From: JABMMZ01 sp044341025
GTDB lineage: Bacteria; Bacteroidota; Bacteroidia; NS11-12g; UBA955
DNA length: 64,000 nucleotides
NCBI GenBank assembly: GCA_044341025.1
Contig: JBIISM010000013.1
Coordinates: 1 to 64,000 of the forward strand
Direction of reading: 5' to 3'
Position numbers and translations under genes: made by a program. The notes under the pieces were generated by a model. The model was not told where the DNA came from, ran no database searches, and saw only the letters and a list, made by a program, of their open reading frames with translations. How positions within the stretch are numbered: the stretch's first letter is position 1; each line of letters opens with the position of its first letter. Below, piece after piece: positions 33,009 through 42,533 of this stretch.

Positions 33009-33740
33009 CTATTTGGGCTCGCTTGTTTTTTTTCTTAAGCGAATATTCAGCATCTCTACAAACAAACTAAATGCCATTGAGAAATAAATATATCCTTTAG
33101 GCACGTGAATTTCGAATGCTTCAACAATCAGCATAAACCCAATCATCAATAAAAAGGATAAAGCCAACATTTTAACGGTTGGGTGCTTGTCTACAAAATT
33201 CGAGATGCTTCCGCTAACTAACAGCATAATGATCATAGATAGTATAATGGAGAAAAACATCACTGGTATACTTTGGGTTAATCCAATTGCTGTAACAATT
33301 GAATCGACAGAGAATACCAAGTTTAACAACAATATTTGACCGACAACTTTAGCCAAACTTTGCCTAGGCTTCTTTTCAGATTCTAAATGTTCGTCGACAC
33401 TAAATTTATGGTGTATTTCGGTGGTCGATTTGTAGATTAAAAACAAACCGCCTGCAATTAAAATCATGTCTTTAATGCTGATATTCTTTCCTTCAAAATC
33501 GATCGGCAATGTGAACAATGTCGATTGTGATTCAATAACCAACTGAATAAGCACCAACAATATCAACCTCAACAACATGGCTAAAAGTAAACCAATGTTA
33601 CGGGCTTTCTTTTGCTCGTGTTTTGCAACTCTGCCAGCAACAATATTTACAAAAATAATATTGTCAATACCTAGAACAACCTCCATAAAGGTTAATGTAA
33701 AAAGGCTAATCAGGCCTGCTGAACTCAATATTTCTTCCAT
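33009..33740 (-). CDS. TerC family integral membrane protein
   Basis: The 243-aa protein has seven TM segments. The TerC signature is clear: FMEVVLGIDNIIFVNIVAGR with the conserved acidic pair, then LLLNLVFSVDSIVTAIGLTQ. TerC proteins are linked to metal (Mn) export and metalation of secreted enzymes, and to tellurite resistance in some species. It precedes the FemAB-like gene by one base. Confidence 0.9.
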   Translation of the reverse strand: MEEILSSAGLISLFTLTFMEVVLGIDNIIFVNIVAGRVAKHEQKKARNIGLLLAMLLRLILLVLIQLVIESQSTLFTLPIDFEGKNISIKDMILIAGGLFLIYKSTTEIHHKFSVDEHLESEKKPRQSLAKVVGQILLLNLVFSVDSIVTAIGLTQSIPVMFFSIILSMIIMLLVSGSISNFVDKHPTVKMLALSFLLMIGFMLIVEAFEIHVPKGYIYFSMAFSLFVEMLNIRLRKKTSEPK

Positions 33741-33773
33741 TTGTTTTGCAAAAATAAATGTTTAATCAGATTG

Positions 33774-34505
33774 CTACTTGATTCTTTTAAACATTTCGGT
33801 GTTTTCAAGATAAAACCCACGCATTAATAGACGAAATGCTTCAGTCTTTTGGCCATCTGCATGCGTTAAATTAAAATGTTCCACTTCAGCTGGCTTATTG
33901 TTTGCTAAACTGAAGCACAGGATGCTGCGGTAATGTTTTTGTGGTTTGTTGTAGATATGAATCTCCTTAACCGCAAAAAGATGATGGGTCTCGGCCATTT
34001 TTTTAAATTCTATTGCTTCTTGAGGTGGGTAAATAAGCCAAAACAATCCATTGGGATTAAGTATTTCTTTAATCCTTTTGATGAGTTGCACAGGATCCAA
34101 AGTTTTGTTGTGTATGGCTCTGTTTTTCTCACTGTCTGCCTTTTCTAAATGGTTTTTAAAATAGGGTGGGTTGCAAACAATCAAATCAAATGTATGGTTG
34201 AAGGGATATTGCAATGCATCGGCATTTATAGCAACAATTTGCTTGTTAAAAACACTTTTTTGAATGTTGTTTATGGCTTGCTCGTAAACCGATTTCTCAA
34301 TTTCAATTGCTGTAAGCTGGGTATTGGGGTATCGCTGCGCCAGAAACAAGGCTATAACACCCGTACCCGTGCCAATGTCCAAACAATGTATTGGGTTGTC
34401 AAATTCTGAAATTGCCCCTAAAATACAGGCATCACTGTTTACTTTTAACCCTTTGTCTTGACTGAAGATGCTGAATTGTTGGAAATGAAAAAAGCTATTT
34501 CCCAC
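33774..34505 (-). CDS. trmN6: tRNA1(Val) (adenine(37)-N6)-methyltransferase
   Basis: The 243-aa Rossmann methyltransferase has the SAM motif LDIGTGTGVIALFLAQRYP and catalytic NPPY (FDLIVCNPPYFKNH), typical of N6-adenine methylation. Its start region FSIFSQDKGLKVNSDACILG matches TrmN6/YfiC. It modifies A37 of tRNA-Val. It follows queA by six bases; both act on tRNA. Confidence 0.85.
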   Translation of the reverse strand: MGNSFFHFQQFSIFSQDKGLKVNSDACILGAISEFDNPIHCLDIGTGTGVIALFLAQRYPNTQLTAIEIEKSVYEQAINNIQKSVFNKQIVAINADALQYPFNHTFDLIVCNPPYFKNHLEKADSEKNRAIHNKTLDPVQLIKRIKEILNPNGLFWLIYPPQEAIEFKKMAETHHLFAVKEIHIYNKPQKHYRSILCFSLANNKPAEVEHFNLTHADGQKTEAFRLLMRGFYLENTEMFKRIK

Positions 34506-34511
34506 TTGAAA

Positions 34512-35558
34512 TTACAAAATCAACATTGCATCACCGTAGCATTGGAAGTTGTATTTCTTCTTAATTGCTTCTTTGTATGCGTCAATTACGAAATCATATC
34601 CGCCAAATGCTGTGGCAAGCATCATCAGGGTGCTTTCTGGCGCATGCAAATTGGTGATAAAGGCATTGGCAATTGAGAAATCATAGACCGGTGAAATAAA
34701 CTTATCCGTCCAACCTGTACTTGCATTCAAGGTTCCAGTTGACGAAACAGATGATTCGAGAGCCCTCATGGCGCCTGAACCAACCGCAACTATTCTTTTT
34801 TTGGTGAGTTGGGTAGCATTAACCAACGAAGCAGTTTGCTCACTAATTGAATAACTCTCAGAATCCATTTTATGTTTACTCAAGTCTTCTACTTCTACAT
34901 TTCTAAAAGTACCTAGTCCTTGGTGCAAGGTCAATTCTGTGAATCTTACCCCTTTGATGTCCATGCGCATCATCAATTCTCTGCTGAAGTGCAAGCCTGC
35001 TGTTGGCGGAGCTACTGCACCTTCTACAGATGCGAATATCGTTTGGTAGCGTTCTTCGTCTTCTTTCTTAACCGCACGGTCAATATATTTTGGTATTGGC
35101 GTTTCTCCAAGTTTTCTAACGATGCTGTTAAACTCCTCCTTGCTGCCATCAAATAAGAAACGGATGGTTCTTCCTCTGCTGGTGGTATTGTCAACTACCT
35201 CAGCAACCAAATCGTCGTCGCCGAAATACAATTTATTGCCCACACGGATTTTGCGCGCTGGATCAACCAGCACATCCCATAATTTATGCTCCTCATTTAA
35301 TTCTCTCAACAAGAAAACTTCAATCTTAGCACCCGTCTTTTCTTTGTTGCCATACATTCTTGCTGGAAATACGCGTGTGTTGTTCATGATGAACAAATCG
35401 TCTTCTTCAAAAAGGTCTAAAATGTCCTTGAATTTTTTATGCTCAATTTTTTGAGTGGCTCTGTTTAATACCATAAGTTTGCTCTCATCGCGGTTTTTGT
35501 TCGGATCTTGTGCAATCAAGTTTGCTGGTAAATCAAAGCTGAATTTAGATAATTTCAT
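34512..35558 (-). CDS. queA: S-adenosylmethionine:tRNA ribosyltransferase-isomerase
   Basis: The 348-aa QueA adds the cyclopentene-diol precursor of queuosine to tRNA from SAM. Marks are FDLPANLIAQDPNKNRDESK, then FIMNNTRVFPARMYG, PPTAGLHFS and HAPESTLMMLATAFGGYDF. Length and motif order are typical. It is paired with trmN6. Confidence 0.95.
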   Translation of the reverse strand: MKLSKFSFDLPANLIAQDPNKNRDESKLMVLNRATQKIEHKKFKDILDLFEEDDLFIMNNTRVFPARMYGNKEKTGAKIEVFLLRELNEEHKLWDVLVDPARKIRVGNKLYFGDDDLVAEVVDNTTSRGRTIRFLFDGSKEEFNSIVRKLGETPIPKYIDRAVKKEDEERYQTIFASVEGAVAPPTAGLHFSRELMMRMDIKGVRFTELTLHQGLGTFRNVEVEDLSKHKMDSESYSISEQTASLVNATQLTKKRIVAVGSGAMRALESSVSSTGTLNASTGWTDKFISPVYDFSIANAFITNLHAPESTLMMLATAFGGYDFVIDAYKEAIKKKYNFQCYGDAMLIL

Positions 35559-35655
35559 TGGACTATAATTAGGGTAAAAAAGGGTGCAAAATTAATAAAA
35601 TTTTAGGTAAAAGGCAAGTTTATTATTTTATTAATACGATTGAGCCCTGAATTGT

Positions 35656-36210
35656 TTATTCGTCTTTTAGGCTTTCGCAAATACCTTCTACCTTTTTTTG
35701 GGCCCTTTCATAGGCCAAATCAGTCTCTTTTAATGGTTTTAGAATTTTATCGGCCAAGGCATAAAGTAGAGTTACATCCTCTTTTTCTTTTCTGAAATAC
35801 GTTAGAAAGGTTTCTTTTTCATAGTCTTTGCTGTGCGCCGATTCTTTTAATGTTTTTAATTGAATCAAAAGTTCTTCGATTTCCATCACAATTGGTTTGA
35901 AACTGTCAATGGCTTTGCCATACAATTTGCCATAACTCTTATATTCGTCCATTAACTGTGCAGTTTCTAAATCCACAATTAAGTTTTTTTCTCTGTACCT
36001 AGAGTCGCAAAATTCATAATTGTGCTTGATAATGTCTTTGCGCTCTTGGATTTCCTCTAAGGGCATATAATCCAACCAAGTGCGTATGGTTTGCACACGT
36101 CTTTGTAAAGTGTCTATCAACTCTAACTCGGCTTTTACCTCATAATCGGCTTTGTAACCATCTTTACAAGACATCAACAAGAACAAGCAGGGAATAAAAT
36201 ATTTAAACAT
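35656..36210 (-). CDS. Hypothetical lipoprotein, helical
   Basis: The 184-aa protein has signal peptide and lipobox LLMSC (Cys15), then an almost entirely helical body with heptad-like charged residues (ELELIDTLQRRVQTIRTWLD), probably coiled coil. There is no family I can name. It is divergent from the chromate transporter gene. Confidence 0.65.
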   Translation of the reverse strand: MFKYFIPCLFLLMSCKDGYKADYEVKAELELIDTLQRRVQTIRTWLDYMPLEEIQERKDIIKHNYEFCDSRYREKNLIVDLETAQLMDEYKSYGKLYGKAIDSFKPIVMEIEELLIQLKTLKESAHSKDYEKETFLTYFRKEKEDVTLLYALADKILKPLKETDLAYERAQKKVEGICESLKDE

Positions 36211-36259
36211 ACTGCAAAATTATATTATTTTTATATAGTTTTGAACTCAAGTTTAATTT

Positions 36260-37549
36260 TTGTTAGTCAGGACCGATTATAAACGCGTAAGAGAAATCGT
36301 TTTTCTAAAAGACGTAGGAGTCCTTGCTGTGTCTGCATTTGGCGGCCCAGAAATGCATATTAGTCTTTTTTTAAAGCATTTGGTTCAGGAAAAGAAATAC
36401 CTGAGTGAAACAGATTTGTTGGAACTCAATAGCCTTTGTCAGATATTGCCAGGGCCTTCATCAACGCAAACATTAACTGCGATTGCCTATAAAATTGGGG
36501 GACCAAGATTGGCTTTTTTAGCGTTGATGATTTGGATAATGCCAGCCACTCTGTTAATGTCTTTCTTTGTTCTATCAACCAGTTTTGTTAAACCACAAGT
36601 CTTTACATTTATCGGGCCTATGGCACTTGGGTTTATCGTCGTAGCGGCTTTTCAAATGTTTAAATTGCTAAAAAAGGACCGTCTTAATATTGGTCTCGCA
36701 ATTTTGGCGGCTTTTTTGTCTTTTTGGTTTCATACGCCCGTTGCGTTCCCGGTCCTGCTTTTGGCTGGCGCTTTGGTAACCGTCAATTTTGGAAAAAAAG
36801 ATTTCATTCCGAACAACAAACCTTTAATCAATATCCGTTGGGCCAATTTAAGTCTTATGTTTATGATCCTTATCACGGTTGCAGTTGTCGGATTGTACAC
36901 CAAAACCAAATTTCCAATCTTCTCTCAACCCATCCGCCTGTTTGAAAATACCTACAGAATGGGTACAATGGTCTTTGGAGGTGGCAACGTATTGTACTCT
37001 ATGATACTTACCGAGTTTGTTGAATTTAAACCAAAACAATACCTGAGTTTAAGTGAATTTAATACGGGTTTGGGTCTCTTGCAGGCTGTTCCTGGACCAA
37101 CATTTTCTTTAGCTACCTTCGCCAATGGCATGGCGATGAAAAACCTTGGATATGGCTTCAATGGGCAACTTATTGGTTGTGCCATCGGTACTCTAGCGAT
37201 TTTTTTACCGGGCACTTTGTTGATATTTTTCGTTTACCCAATTTGGAGCCAAGTAAAAGAGTATCCAATTATTTATAGGTCCTTGGATGGGATTATTTCT
37301 GTGTCAATAGGGTTCATTTGGTCGGCTGCCCTTTTTATGCTTGTGCCGTATTTGAAATCTATAGCTATAGAATGTGCCTTATTTTTAGAATGCCAGAAAA
37401 AAGGCATCGATATGCACGGTATGACTGATCAATATCTTTCTCTTTTCGTTTTCATTATAACTTTGGTATATTTGCGTTACAAGAAACTACCAACTTTTCT
37501 GTTGGTAGTTGTAACTTTGTTGGCAGGTTATTTGTTGTATGCTGTTTAG
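36260..37549 (+). CDS. chrA: Chromate transporter (CHR family)
   Basis: The 429-aa membrane protein consists of two homologous halves, each with the CHR signature: SAFGGPEMHISLF with QILPGPSSTQTLTA in the first, and MVFGGGNVLYSMI with LLQAVPGPTFSLATF in the second. ChrA exports chromate with proton exchange. The start is TTG at 36260, since no ATG precedes the first motif. It is followed two bases later by an envelope gene. Confidence 0.87.
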   Translation: MLVRTDYKRVREIVFLKDVGVLAVSAFGGPEMHISLFLKHLVQEKKYLSETDLLELNSLCQILPGPSSTQTLTAIAYKIGGPRLAFLALMIWIMPATLLMSFFVLSTSFVKPQVFTFIGPMALGFIVVAAFQMFKLLKKDRLNIGLAILAAFLSFWFHTPVAFPVLLLAGALVTVNFGKKDFIPNNKPLINIRWANLSLMFMILITVAVVGLYTKTKFPIFSQPIRLFENTYRMGTMVFGGGNVLYSMILTEFVEFKPKQYLSLSEFNTGLGLLQAVPGPTFSLATFANGMAMKNLGYGFNGQLIGCAIGTLAIFLPGTLLIFFVYPIWSQVKEYPIIYRSLDGIISVSIGFIWSAALFMLVPYLKSIAIECALFLECQKKGIDMHGMTDQYLSLFVFIITLVYLRYKKLPTFLLVVVTLLAGYLLYAV

Positions 37550-37551
37550 AA

Positions 37552-38199
37552 ATGAATAAAAAAATTGGATTATATCTGTTCTTGCTTCTGCCGTTTTTTT
37601 CGGTTGCTCAAACGCAATTGCAAAGAGACAGTGGCCTAATACAGTTTTCAGGTATTTTGCTTTCTTCGGATAGTATTTATCCAATCCCATTTGCCAATAT
37701 TTTTGTTCAAAGAAAACCTTATGGAACCTATTCGAATTTAGAAGGTTATTTTTCTTTTGTAGCCCGCAAAGGCGATACCGTTATTTTCTCGCATGTCGAA
37801 TTTAAACGTTCTATCTTCGTTATTCCAGATACACTAAAAGACTATAAGTACAGTATTGTTAAGTTGATGACCCAAGATACGGTTTATTTCCCAGGCGTTA
37901 TTATCATGCCAATGCCCAACCGAGCAACCTTCGACCATTTGTTTGTAACCAAAGAAATTCCAAATGATGATGTCCAAAGGGCTAAAAACAATATGGAGCG
38001 TGAAGAACTAAAGGAACAAGCTTTCTCCTTAGAAGGATCTGATGCCTCTGAGGCATACAGGCAAATTACACGCATGTATGCCCAAAAGTCTTATTATGCT
38101 GGCGGACAAATTCCTCCAATGAATATTTTAAATCCTTTCGCTTGGGCACAGTTTTTTGAAGCATGGAAGCGTGGCGATTTTAAACGCAAAAGCCGTTAA
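37552..38199 (+). CDS. Secreted protein with carboxypeptidase regulatory-like domain
   Basis: The 215-aa product has a signal peptide (residues 1-20, SVAQT) and a CarboxypepD_reg-like beta sandwich at residues 30-105 (FSGILLSSDSIYPIPFANIF, then YSNLEGYFSFVARKGDTVIFS). A helical tail rich in Arg/Lys follows. It is probably periplasmic or outer-membrane associated. It starts directly behind chrA, but no functional tie is evident. Confidence 0.72.
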   Translation: MNKKIGLYLFLLLPFFSVAQTQLQRDSGLIQFSGILLSSDSIYPIPFANIFVQRKPYGTYSNLEGYFSFVARKGDTVIFSHVEFKRSIFVIPDTLKDYKYSIVKLMTQDTVYFPGVIIMPMPNRATFDHLFVTKEIPNDDVQRAKNNMEREELKEQAFSLEGSDASEAYRQITRMYAQKSYYAGGQIPPMNILNPFAWAQFFEAWKRGDFKRKSR

Positions 38200-38281
38200 T
38201 TTAAAAACAAGTTGTATCAACTCCAATAGGGAGGAGGCCAATAGAGCTATTCCGCAGAAGAAAATTTACGAATTTTGAGCT

Positions 38282-39403
38282 TTAGTAATTGTTAAGCATC
38301 ATTGGCATCACCAACATCACCACTTCTTCGTCTGCTTCGTTTTCTGCAGGAACCAAAAGACCGGCGCGGTTGGGTGTAGACAATTTCAATTTAACAGAAT
38401 CGTGGTCAACATTTGACAACAACTCCAATAAGAAACGAGAGTTGAATCCAATTTCAATGTCTTCTCCATCGTATTCGCAAGCGCGTTTTTCGTTTGCTTC
38501 GTTTGCTAATTCTATATCTTCTGCACTAGCAGCCAATTCATTGCCGGTAATTTTGATTCTGATTTGGTGCGTGGTTTTGTTTGAGAAGTTTGCAACACGT
38601 TTAACCGTTTCCAAAAAGTCAATTCGGTTGATCCCAACAATATTGTTGTTGTCTTGAGGAATTACGGCTTTGTAGTCAGGGTACTTTTCGTCGATTAAAC
38701 GGCAAGACAATTTCAAATTATTGCTGGTAAAGAATACATTTGATTTGTTGAAATCAATTTGTATTGGCGTTACATCATTGCTCAATGAAGATTTCAATAA
38801 GTTAAGCGCTTTTTTAGGCAAGATAAACGTATGCTCCATGCCAGGTTTAATGTCGTGGCGGGTTAGCTTAACCAAGCGGTTTGCATCTGTTGCCACAAAA
38901 TTTATACTGTCATTGTAGAGTTCTACAAATACGCCTGTGAGGTTTAATCTTAAATCGTCGTTGCCAGTTGCAAATAAAGTTTTACTAATGCACCTTAACA
39001 ATACATTTGAAGGCATAGAAAATGCACTTTCAGACTCAATTTCTGGAACTTTAGGGAAATCAGTGCCACTTTGGCCAGCCAATTTGTATCGGCCATTGGC
39101 AGTACCTAATTCAATGCCGAAGGTTTCTTCATTAACTGTAAAGGTAATTGGTTGATCGTTCAACATTTTTACCGTGTCAATTAACAACCTAGATGGTATT
39201 GCTACTAAGATGTCGTCTTTTGATTCAACTTTCAATGAAGTAGACATAGAGGTCTCTAAATCGGTAGTTGAAATGGTAAGCGTACCACTTTTTATGTCAA
39301 ATAAGAAGTTATCAAGTATAGGTAATACAGGCTTCGATACGATTGCCCCGCTAACTTTACTTAAGTGCTCTAATAATTCTGGTGCTGCTACAATAAATTT
39401 CAT
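38282..39403 (-). CDS. dnaN: DNA polymerase III beta sliding clamp
   Basis: The 373-aa clamp has three repeated domains. Visible family segments are LSKVSGAIVSKPVLPILDNF, GKSVPL-like YKLAGQSGTDFPKVPEIE, FVATDANRLVKLTR, LSCRLIDEKYPDYKAVIP, and the conserved C-terminal VMLVMPMMLNNY, which forms part of the partner-binding groove. It holds the replicative polymerase on DNA. Confidence 0.96.
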   Translation of the reverse strand: MKFIVAAPELLEHLSKVSGAIVSKPVLPILDNFLFDIKSGTLTISTTDLETSMSTSLKVESKDDILVAIPSRLLIDTVKMLNDQPITFTVNEETFGIELGTANGRYKLAGQSGTDFPKVPEIESESAFSMPSNVLLRCISKTLFATGNDDLRLNLTGVFVELYNDSINFVATDANRLVKLTRHDIKPGMEHTFILPKKALNLLKSSLSNDVTPIQIDFNKSNVFFTSNNLKLSCRLIDEKYPDYKAVIPQDNNNIVGINRIDFLETVKRVANFSNKTTHQIRIKITGNELAASAEDIELANEANEKRACEYDGEDIEIGFNSRFLLELLSNVDHDSVKLKLSTPNRAGLLVPAENEADEEVVMLVMPMMLNNY

Positions 39404-39495
39404 ACTAATTTAAGACTTTTTTATCTGATTGCGAAAGTAACAACACGCTTGCAGGGTATATTCACATAATGATCTTTTTTATTCACAAAATAGCC

Positions 39496-40896
39496 TTACA
39501 TATCAAAGATTTTGCCAGGATTTAAAATTAAATTGGGGTCAAAGCTTCGTTTGATTCCGCGCATGATCTCAAATTGGGCCTCACTAAAAACAATATCTAA
39601 ATATGGTTTTTGAACCAATCCAATTCCATGCTCTCCGCTAATGGTGCCGCCATACTTTTTACACAAGTCAAAAATTTGTCTAATGGCAATTGGTAGAACT
39701 TTTTCCCATAATTCATCGGCCAAATCGTTTTTTAAAATATTGACATGTAAATTTCCGTCCCCAGCATGCCCATAACAAACGGTCTCAAAACCATATTCTT
39801 CACTAATTTTACTTACACCATCGTATAAGTCGGGTAAATACGATCTTGTTACAACGGTATCTTCTTCTTTGTAAATGGAGTGTTGTTTTACTACTTCTCC
39901 AATCGATCTTCTGATTTTCCAAAATTTCTCCTTGGTCTCGCTGTCGTCCGCCATCAATACATTTAAAACCGCATGCGCTTCCAAGGCTTCATAGATCTTT
40001 TCACATTGTGGCATCAATTCCCCTTCGTTGAAAGCATCAACTTCTATCAATAAGTAGGCCTTTTCTTCACCCATTTCAAATGCAATATTGTTCTTTTGAG
40101 TCGACAACTGAACGCCTTTTCTGTCCATAAATTCAATGGCCGAAGCCTGAACACCCGCCGCAAATATGGCCGGTACCGTTGCACAAGCTTCTCGAGCATT
40201 GTTAAAACTGGCAAGCATTAAAGACCTATATGGAGGATATGGAATTAGTTTCAATGTTATTTTACAAACGATACCCAAAGTGCCTTCACTCCCTACCATT
40301 AATTGGGTTAAATGGTAACCGGTCGAGTTCTTTAAAACATTAGCTCCACTTTGTATAATCTCACCATTGGCCAACACCACTTCTAAATTTAAAACATAGT
40401 CTTTGGTGGTGCCGTATTTAACGCAGCGAGGACCACCACTGCTGTGGGCAACGTTTCCGCCTAAGGTGCAACTGCCTTTGCTCGCAGGATCTGGAGGGTA
40501 AAACAAGCCCAGTGCTTGGACTGCATTTTGCAAATCTTCATTAATTACCCCTGCTTCAACAACTGCTTGGTGATTTGCTGTGTCAATTTCTAGTATACGG
40601 TTCATTTTTTCAAAACCCAATACCACCCCGCCTTCAATTGGCAAACAACCGCCACTTAATCCTGTGCCTGCGCCCCTACAGGTTAAAGCGATGAGGTGCT
40701 CATTGCAATACCTGGCAATTTTTGAAACCATTTGAGTATTGCTTGGCAATAAGACCAATTCGGGGGTAAAACATAAATCTTCAGTATAGTCGCGGCCATA
40801 AAGTTCTAGAGATTCTAGGTCGGTTTTGTAATTACCTTCCCCTACAATTTGACAGAGTGCATCTGCCATGGTTTTATCAATGCGGGTATAGCCCAT
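39496..40896 (-). CDS. FAD-linked oxidase, GlcD/D-lactate dehydrogenase type
   Basis: The 466-aa PCMH-type flavoprotein shows TCRGAGTGLSGGCLPIEGGVVLG for FAD pyrophosphate binding, GGNVAHSSGGPRCVKYGTT, then YGHAGDGNLHVNI (metal and substrate site) and GTISGEHGIGLVQKPYL near the C terminus. Such enzymes oxidise glycolate, D-lactate or other 2-hydroxy acids. No GlcE or GlcF gene is adjacent, so the electron acceptor is unclear. Confidence 0.88.
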   Translation of the reverse strand: MGYTRIDKTMADALCQIVGEGNYKTDLESLELYGRDYTEDLCFTPELVLLPSNTQMVSKIARYCNEHLIALTCRGAGTGLSGGCLPIEGGVVLGFEKMNRILEIDTANHQAVVEAGVINEDLQNAVQALGLFYPPDPASKGSCTLGGNVAHSSGGPRCVKYGTTKDYVLNLEVVLANGEIIQSGANVLKNSTGYHLTQLMVGSEGTLGIVCKITLKLIPYPPYRSLMLASFNNAREACATVPAIFAAGVQASAIEFMDRKGVQLSTQKNNIAFEMGEEKAYLLIEVDAFNEGELMPQCEKIYEALEAHAVLNVLMADDSETKEKFWKIRRSIGEVVKQHSIYKEEDTVVTRSYLPDLYDGVSKISEEYGFETVCYGHAGDGNLHVNILKNDLADELWEKVLPIAIRQIFDLCKKYGGTISGEHGIGLVQKPYLDIVFSEAQFEIMRGIKRSFDPNLILNPGKIFDM

Positions 40897-40959
40897 GCTG
40901 CGAAAATAGTGTTTAGATTTTGAAGTTTTTTCTGAGAGTGGTCTGGGTTTACAAAAAAG

Positions 40960-41562
40960 TTACGCGATTTCTTTTTGGTAATCTTCTGAAGCTATTTGCA
41001 ATACTTGCTTGCATTCAGCTGCGCCATATACATCGGTAATTAAAACTTTGTTTTCTTGACTCTGTGGGTCTAGTTTATAGGTTTTGAAATAATGCAACAA
41101 GCGTTGTAAAATAGCCTCTGGTAATTCAGATATGTCAAGCATATGCCCGTACATGAGGTCGTCTTTTAAGACAGCAATGATTTTATCATCTGCCTCGTGT
41201 TTATCAATCATCCTCAAGCCACCAATTGGAATGCATTGCAATAAGATGTTGTGGTTTTGAATCGGTCGCTCACTCAATACGCAAATGTCTAATGGGTCTC
41301 CATCGCCTTTAACTTCAGTGAGTCCTGATTTTTCCATGCAAAAATTTGCGATTTCTTTGCCACAATAAGTCTGAGGAACAAAGCCATAAAGAGCAGGGCA
41401 GAGGTTGCTGAATTTTTGAGGGCGGTCTATTTTCAACAAACCACTCTCTTTATCCAATTCGTATTTGACGGTGTCAAACGGCGTTATTTCTACGTAGACA
41501 TTGATAATGTCAGGAAAAGATGCACCTTTTGAAACACCGTGCCAAGGATGTGCAGTTTTCAA
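40960..41562 (-). CDS. ppa: Inorganic pyrophosphatase (family I)
   Basis: The 200-aa soluble enzyme hydrolyses PPi. It has CPALYGFVPQTYC and the metal-binding GDGDPLDICVLSE, then YKLDPQSQ. All three Asp of the DGDPLD motif are present. It lies between a lipocalin-like pair and the FAD oxidase on the same strand. Confidence 0.94.
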   Translation of the reverse strand: MKTAHPWHGVSKGASFPDIINVYVEITPFDTVKYELDKESGLLKIDRPQKFSNLCPALYGFVPQTYCGKEIANFCMEKSGLTEVKGDGDPLDICVLSERPIQNHNILLQCIPIGGLRMIDKHEADDKIIAVLKDDLMYGHMLDISELPEAILQRLLHYFKTYKLDPQSQENKVLITDVYGAAECKQVLQIASEDYQKEIA

Positions 41563-41567
41563 GGCGC

Positions 41568-42008
41568 TTATTTTTTAAAGAATATAACTGCTGGACTGCC
41601 ATTGTAATCAACAGAAAGCTTTAGCAAAGCATCCTCTAAAGTTACAACAGTTGCTGTGTCAGTGAGTCCAAGCACAGTTCCTATTAATTTTTTCTTTCCA
41701 TCGTAAAACGCCCAATAGGTAGCCGTTGAATCAGGGTTGCCAGAACAGATGTTCCCGTTCTCATATTGCATTAAGGTGCTGTCTTTGTAAAATCTATAAG
41801 TGTCGTCTTGTTGGCAAGCTGGAACTGCTAAGTTGTATAAATCCAAACCACTTACCTCAACACGGTATATTTTCCATGGCGCTGAAGTAATTCTTTTCAT
41901 TTCAAGATCTTCTTGAACAACTGGTGGAATTGTAGGTGGAGCAGTTTCTTTTTTGCATGAAGCCGCCCAAAAACCAACAAGTGTAATGACAATAAATGCC
42001 TTTTTCAT
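41568..42008 (-). CDS. Lipocalin-like lipoprotein (paralog A)
   Basis: From ATG 42008 the 146-aa lipoprotein has lipobox WAASC (Cys17) and a beta-rich body with the lipocalin-like opening SAPWKIYRVEVSG, then CQQDDTYRFYKDSTLMQYENG. A conserved cysteine pair (CQQDD and NICSGN) probably forms a disulfide. It is a tandem paralog of the next upstream gene, which ends one base before it. The frame extension to 42059 would overlap that gene and lacks a signal peptide. Confidence 0.72.
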   Translation of the reverse strand: MKKAFIVITLVGFWAASCKKETAPPTIPPVVQEDLEMKRITSAPWKIYRVEVSGLDLYNLAVPACQQDDTYRFYKDSTLMQYENGNICSGNPDSTATYWAFYDGKKKLIGTVLGLTDTATVVTLEDALLKLSVDYNGSPAVIFFKK

Positions 42009-42009
42009 A

Positions 42010-42483
42010 TTATGGGTGGATAAAGCTAATGGTAGCTGGAACACTGCTGTATTCGGCATTGATTTTTAAAAGCGTTTCGCTCAATTCAACAATGTCTGCG
42101 GTATCATTTAAAATATTGGTGCTGGTAAGCTTCACATTTAAAATCAATTGGGTATTGTTGTTGTAAAACTTGTAAATGCTTACACTTGAATCCGGGTCAG
42201 TAGGACTGCATTTACTCTTCATGTCATACAATGACAATGAATCGTCGGTTCTGAAGCGGTATTGGTTGTCTTTGTTGCACGCTTCAACTAAGAAGGTTCC
42301 CCAGATGTCAGTGCCACTGCTTACCAAACTAGAAACTTTCCAGTTTTTTTGAGTTAATAATTCTAATTTGGTCTTACTGCTTCCTCCATTGTTGTTGTTG
42401 TTATTGTCTACTTCGGTTTTTTTACAAGAAAAAATGAAGACTGTTGCAGCGCTGAATAAGATAATTGGCTTTAATAATTTCAT
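42010..42483 (-). CDS. Lipocalin-like lipoprotein (paralog B)
   Basis: The 157-aa lipoprotein has lipobox IFSC (Cys20), an Asn-rich linker, and LLTQKNWKVSSLVSSG and CNKDNQYRFRTDDSLSLYD, equivalent to the motifs in the downstream paralog. The Cys pair is at CNKDN and SKCSPTD. The ligand is unknown. Confidence 0.72.
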   Translation of the reverse strand: MKLLKPIILFSAATVFIFSCKKTEVDNNNNNNGGSSKTKLELLTQKNWKVSSLVSSGTDIWGTFLVEACNKDNQYRFRTDDSLSLYDMKSKCSPTDPDSSVSIYKFYNNNTQLILNVKLTSTNILNDTADIVELSETLLKINAEYSSVPATISFIHP

Positions 42484-42533
42484 AATAGAAAAGCAAATGT
42501 AAATTATTTTGGCTTATTTTGCAAGTTCATAAA

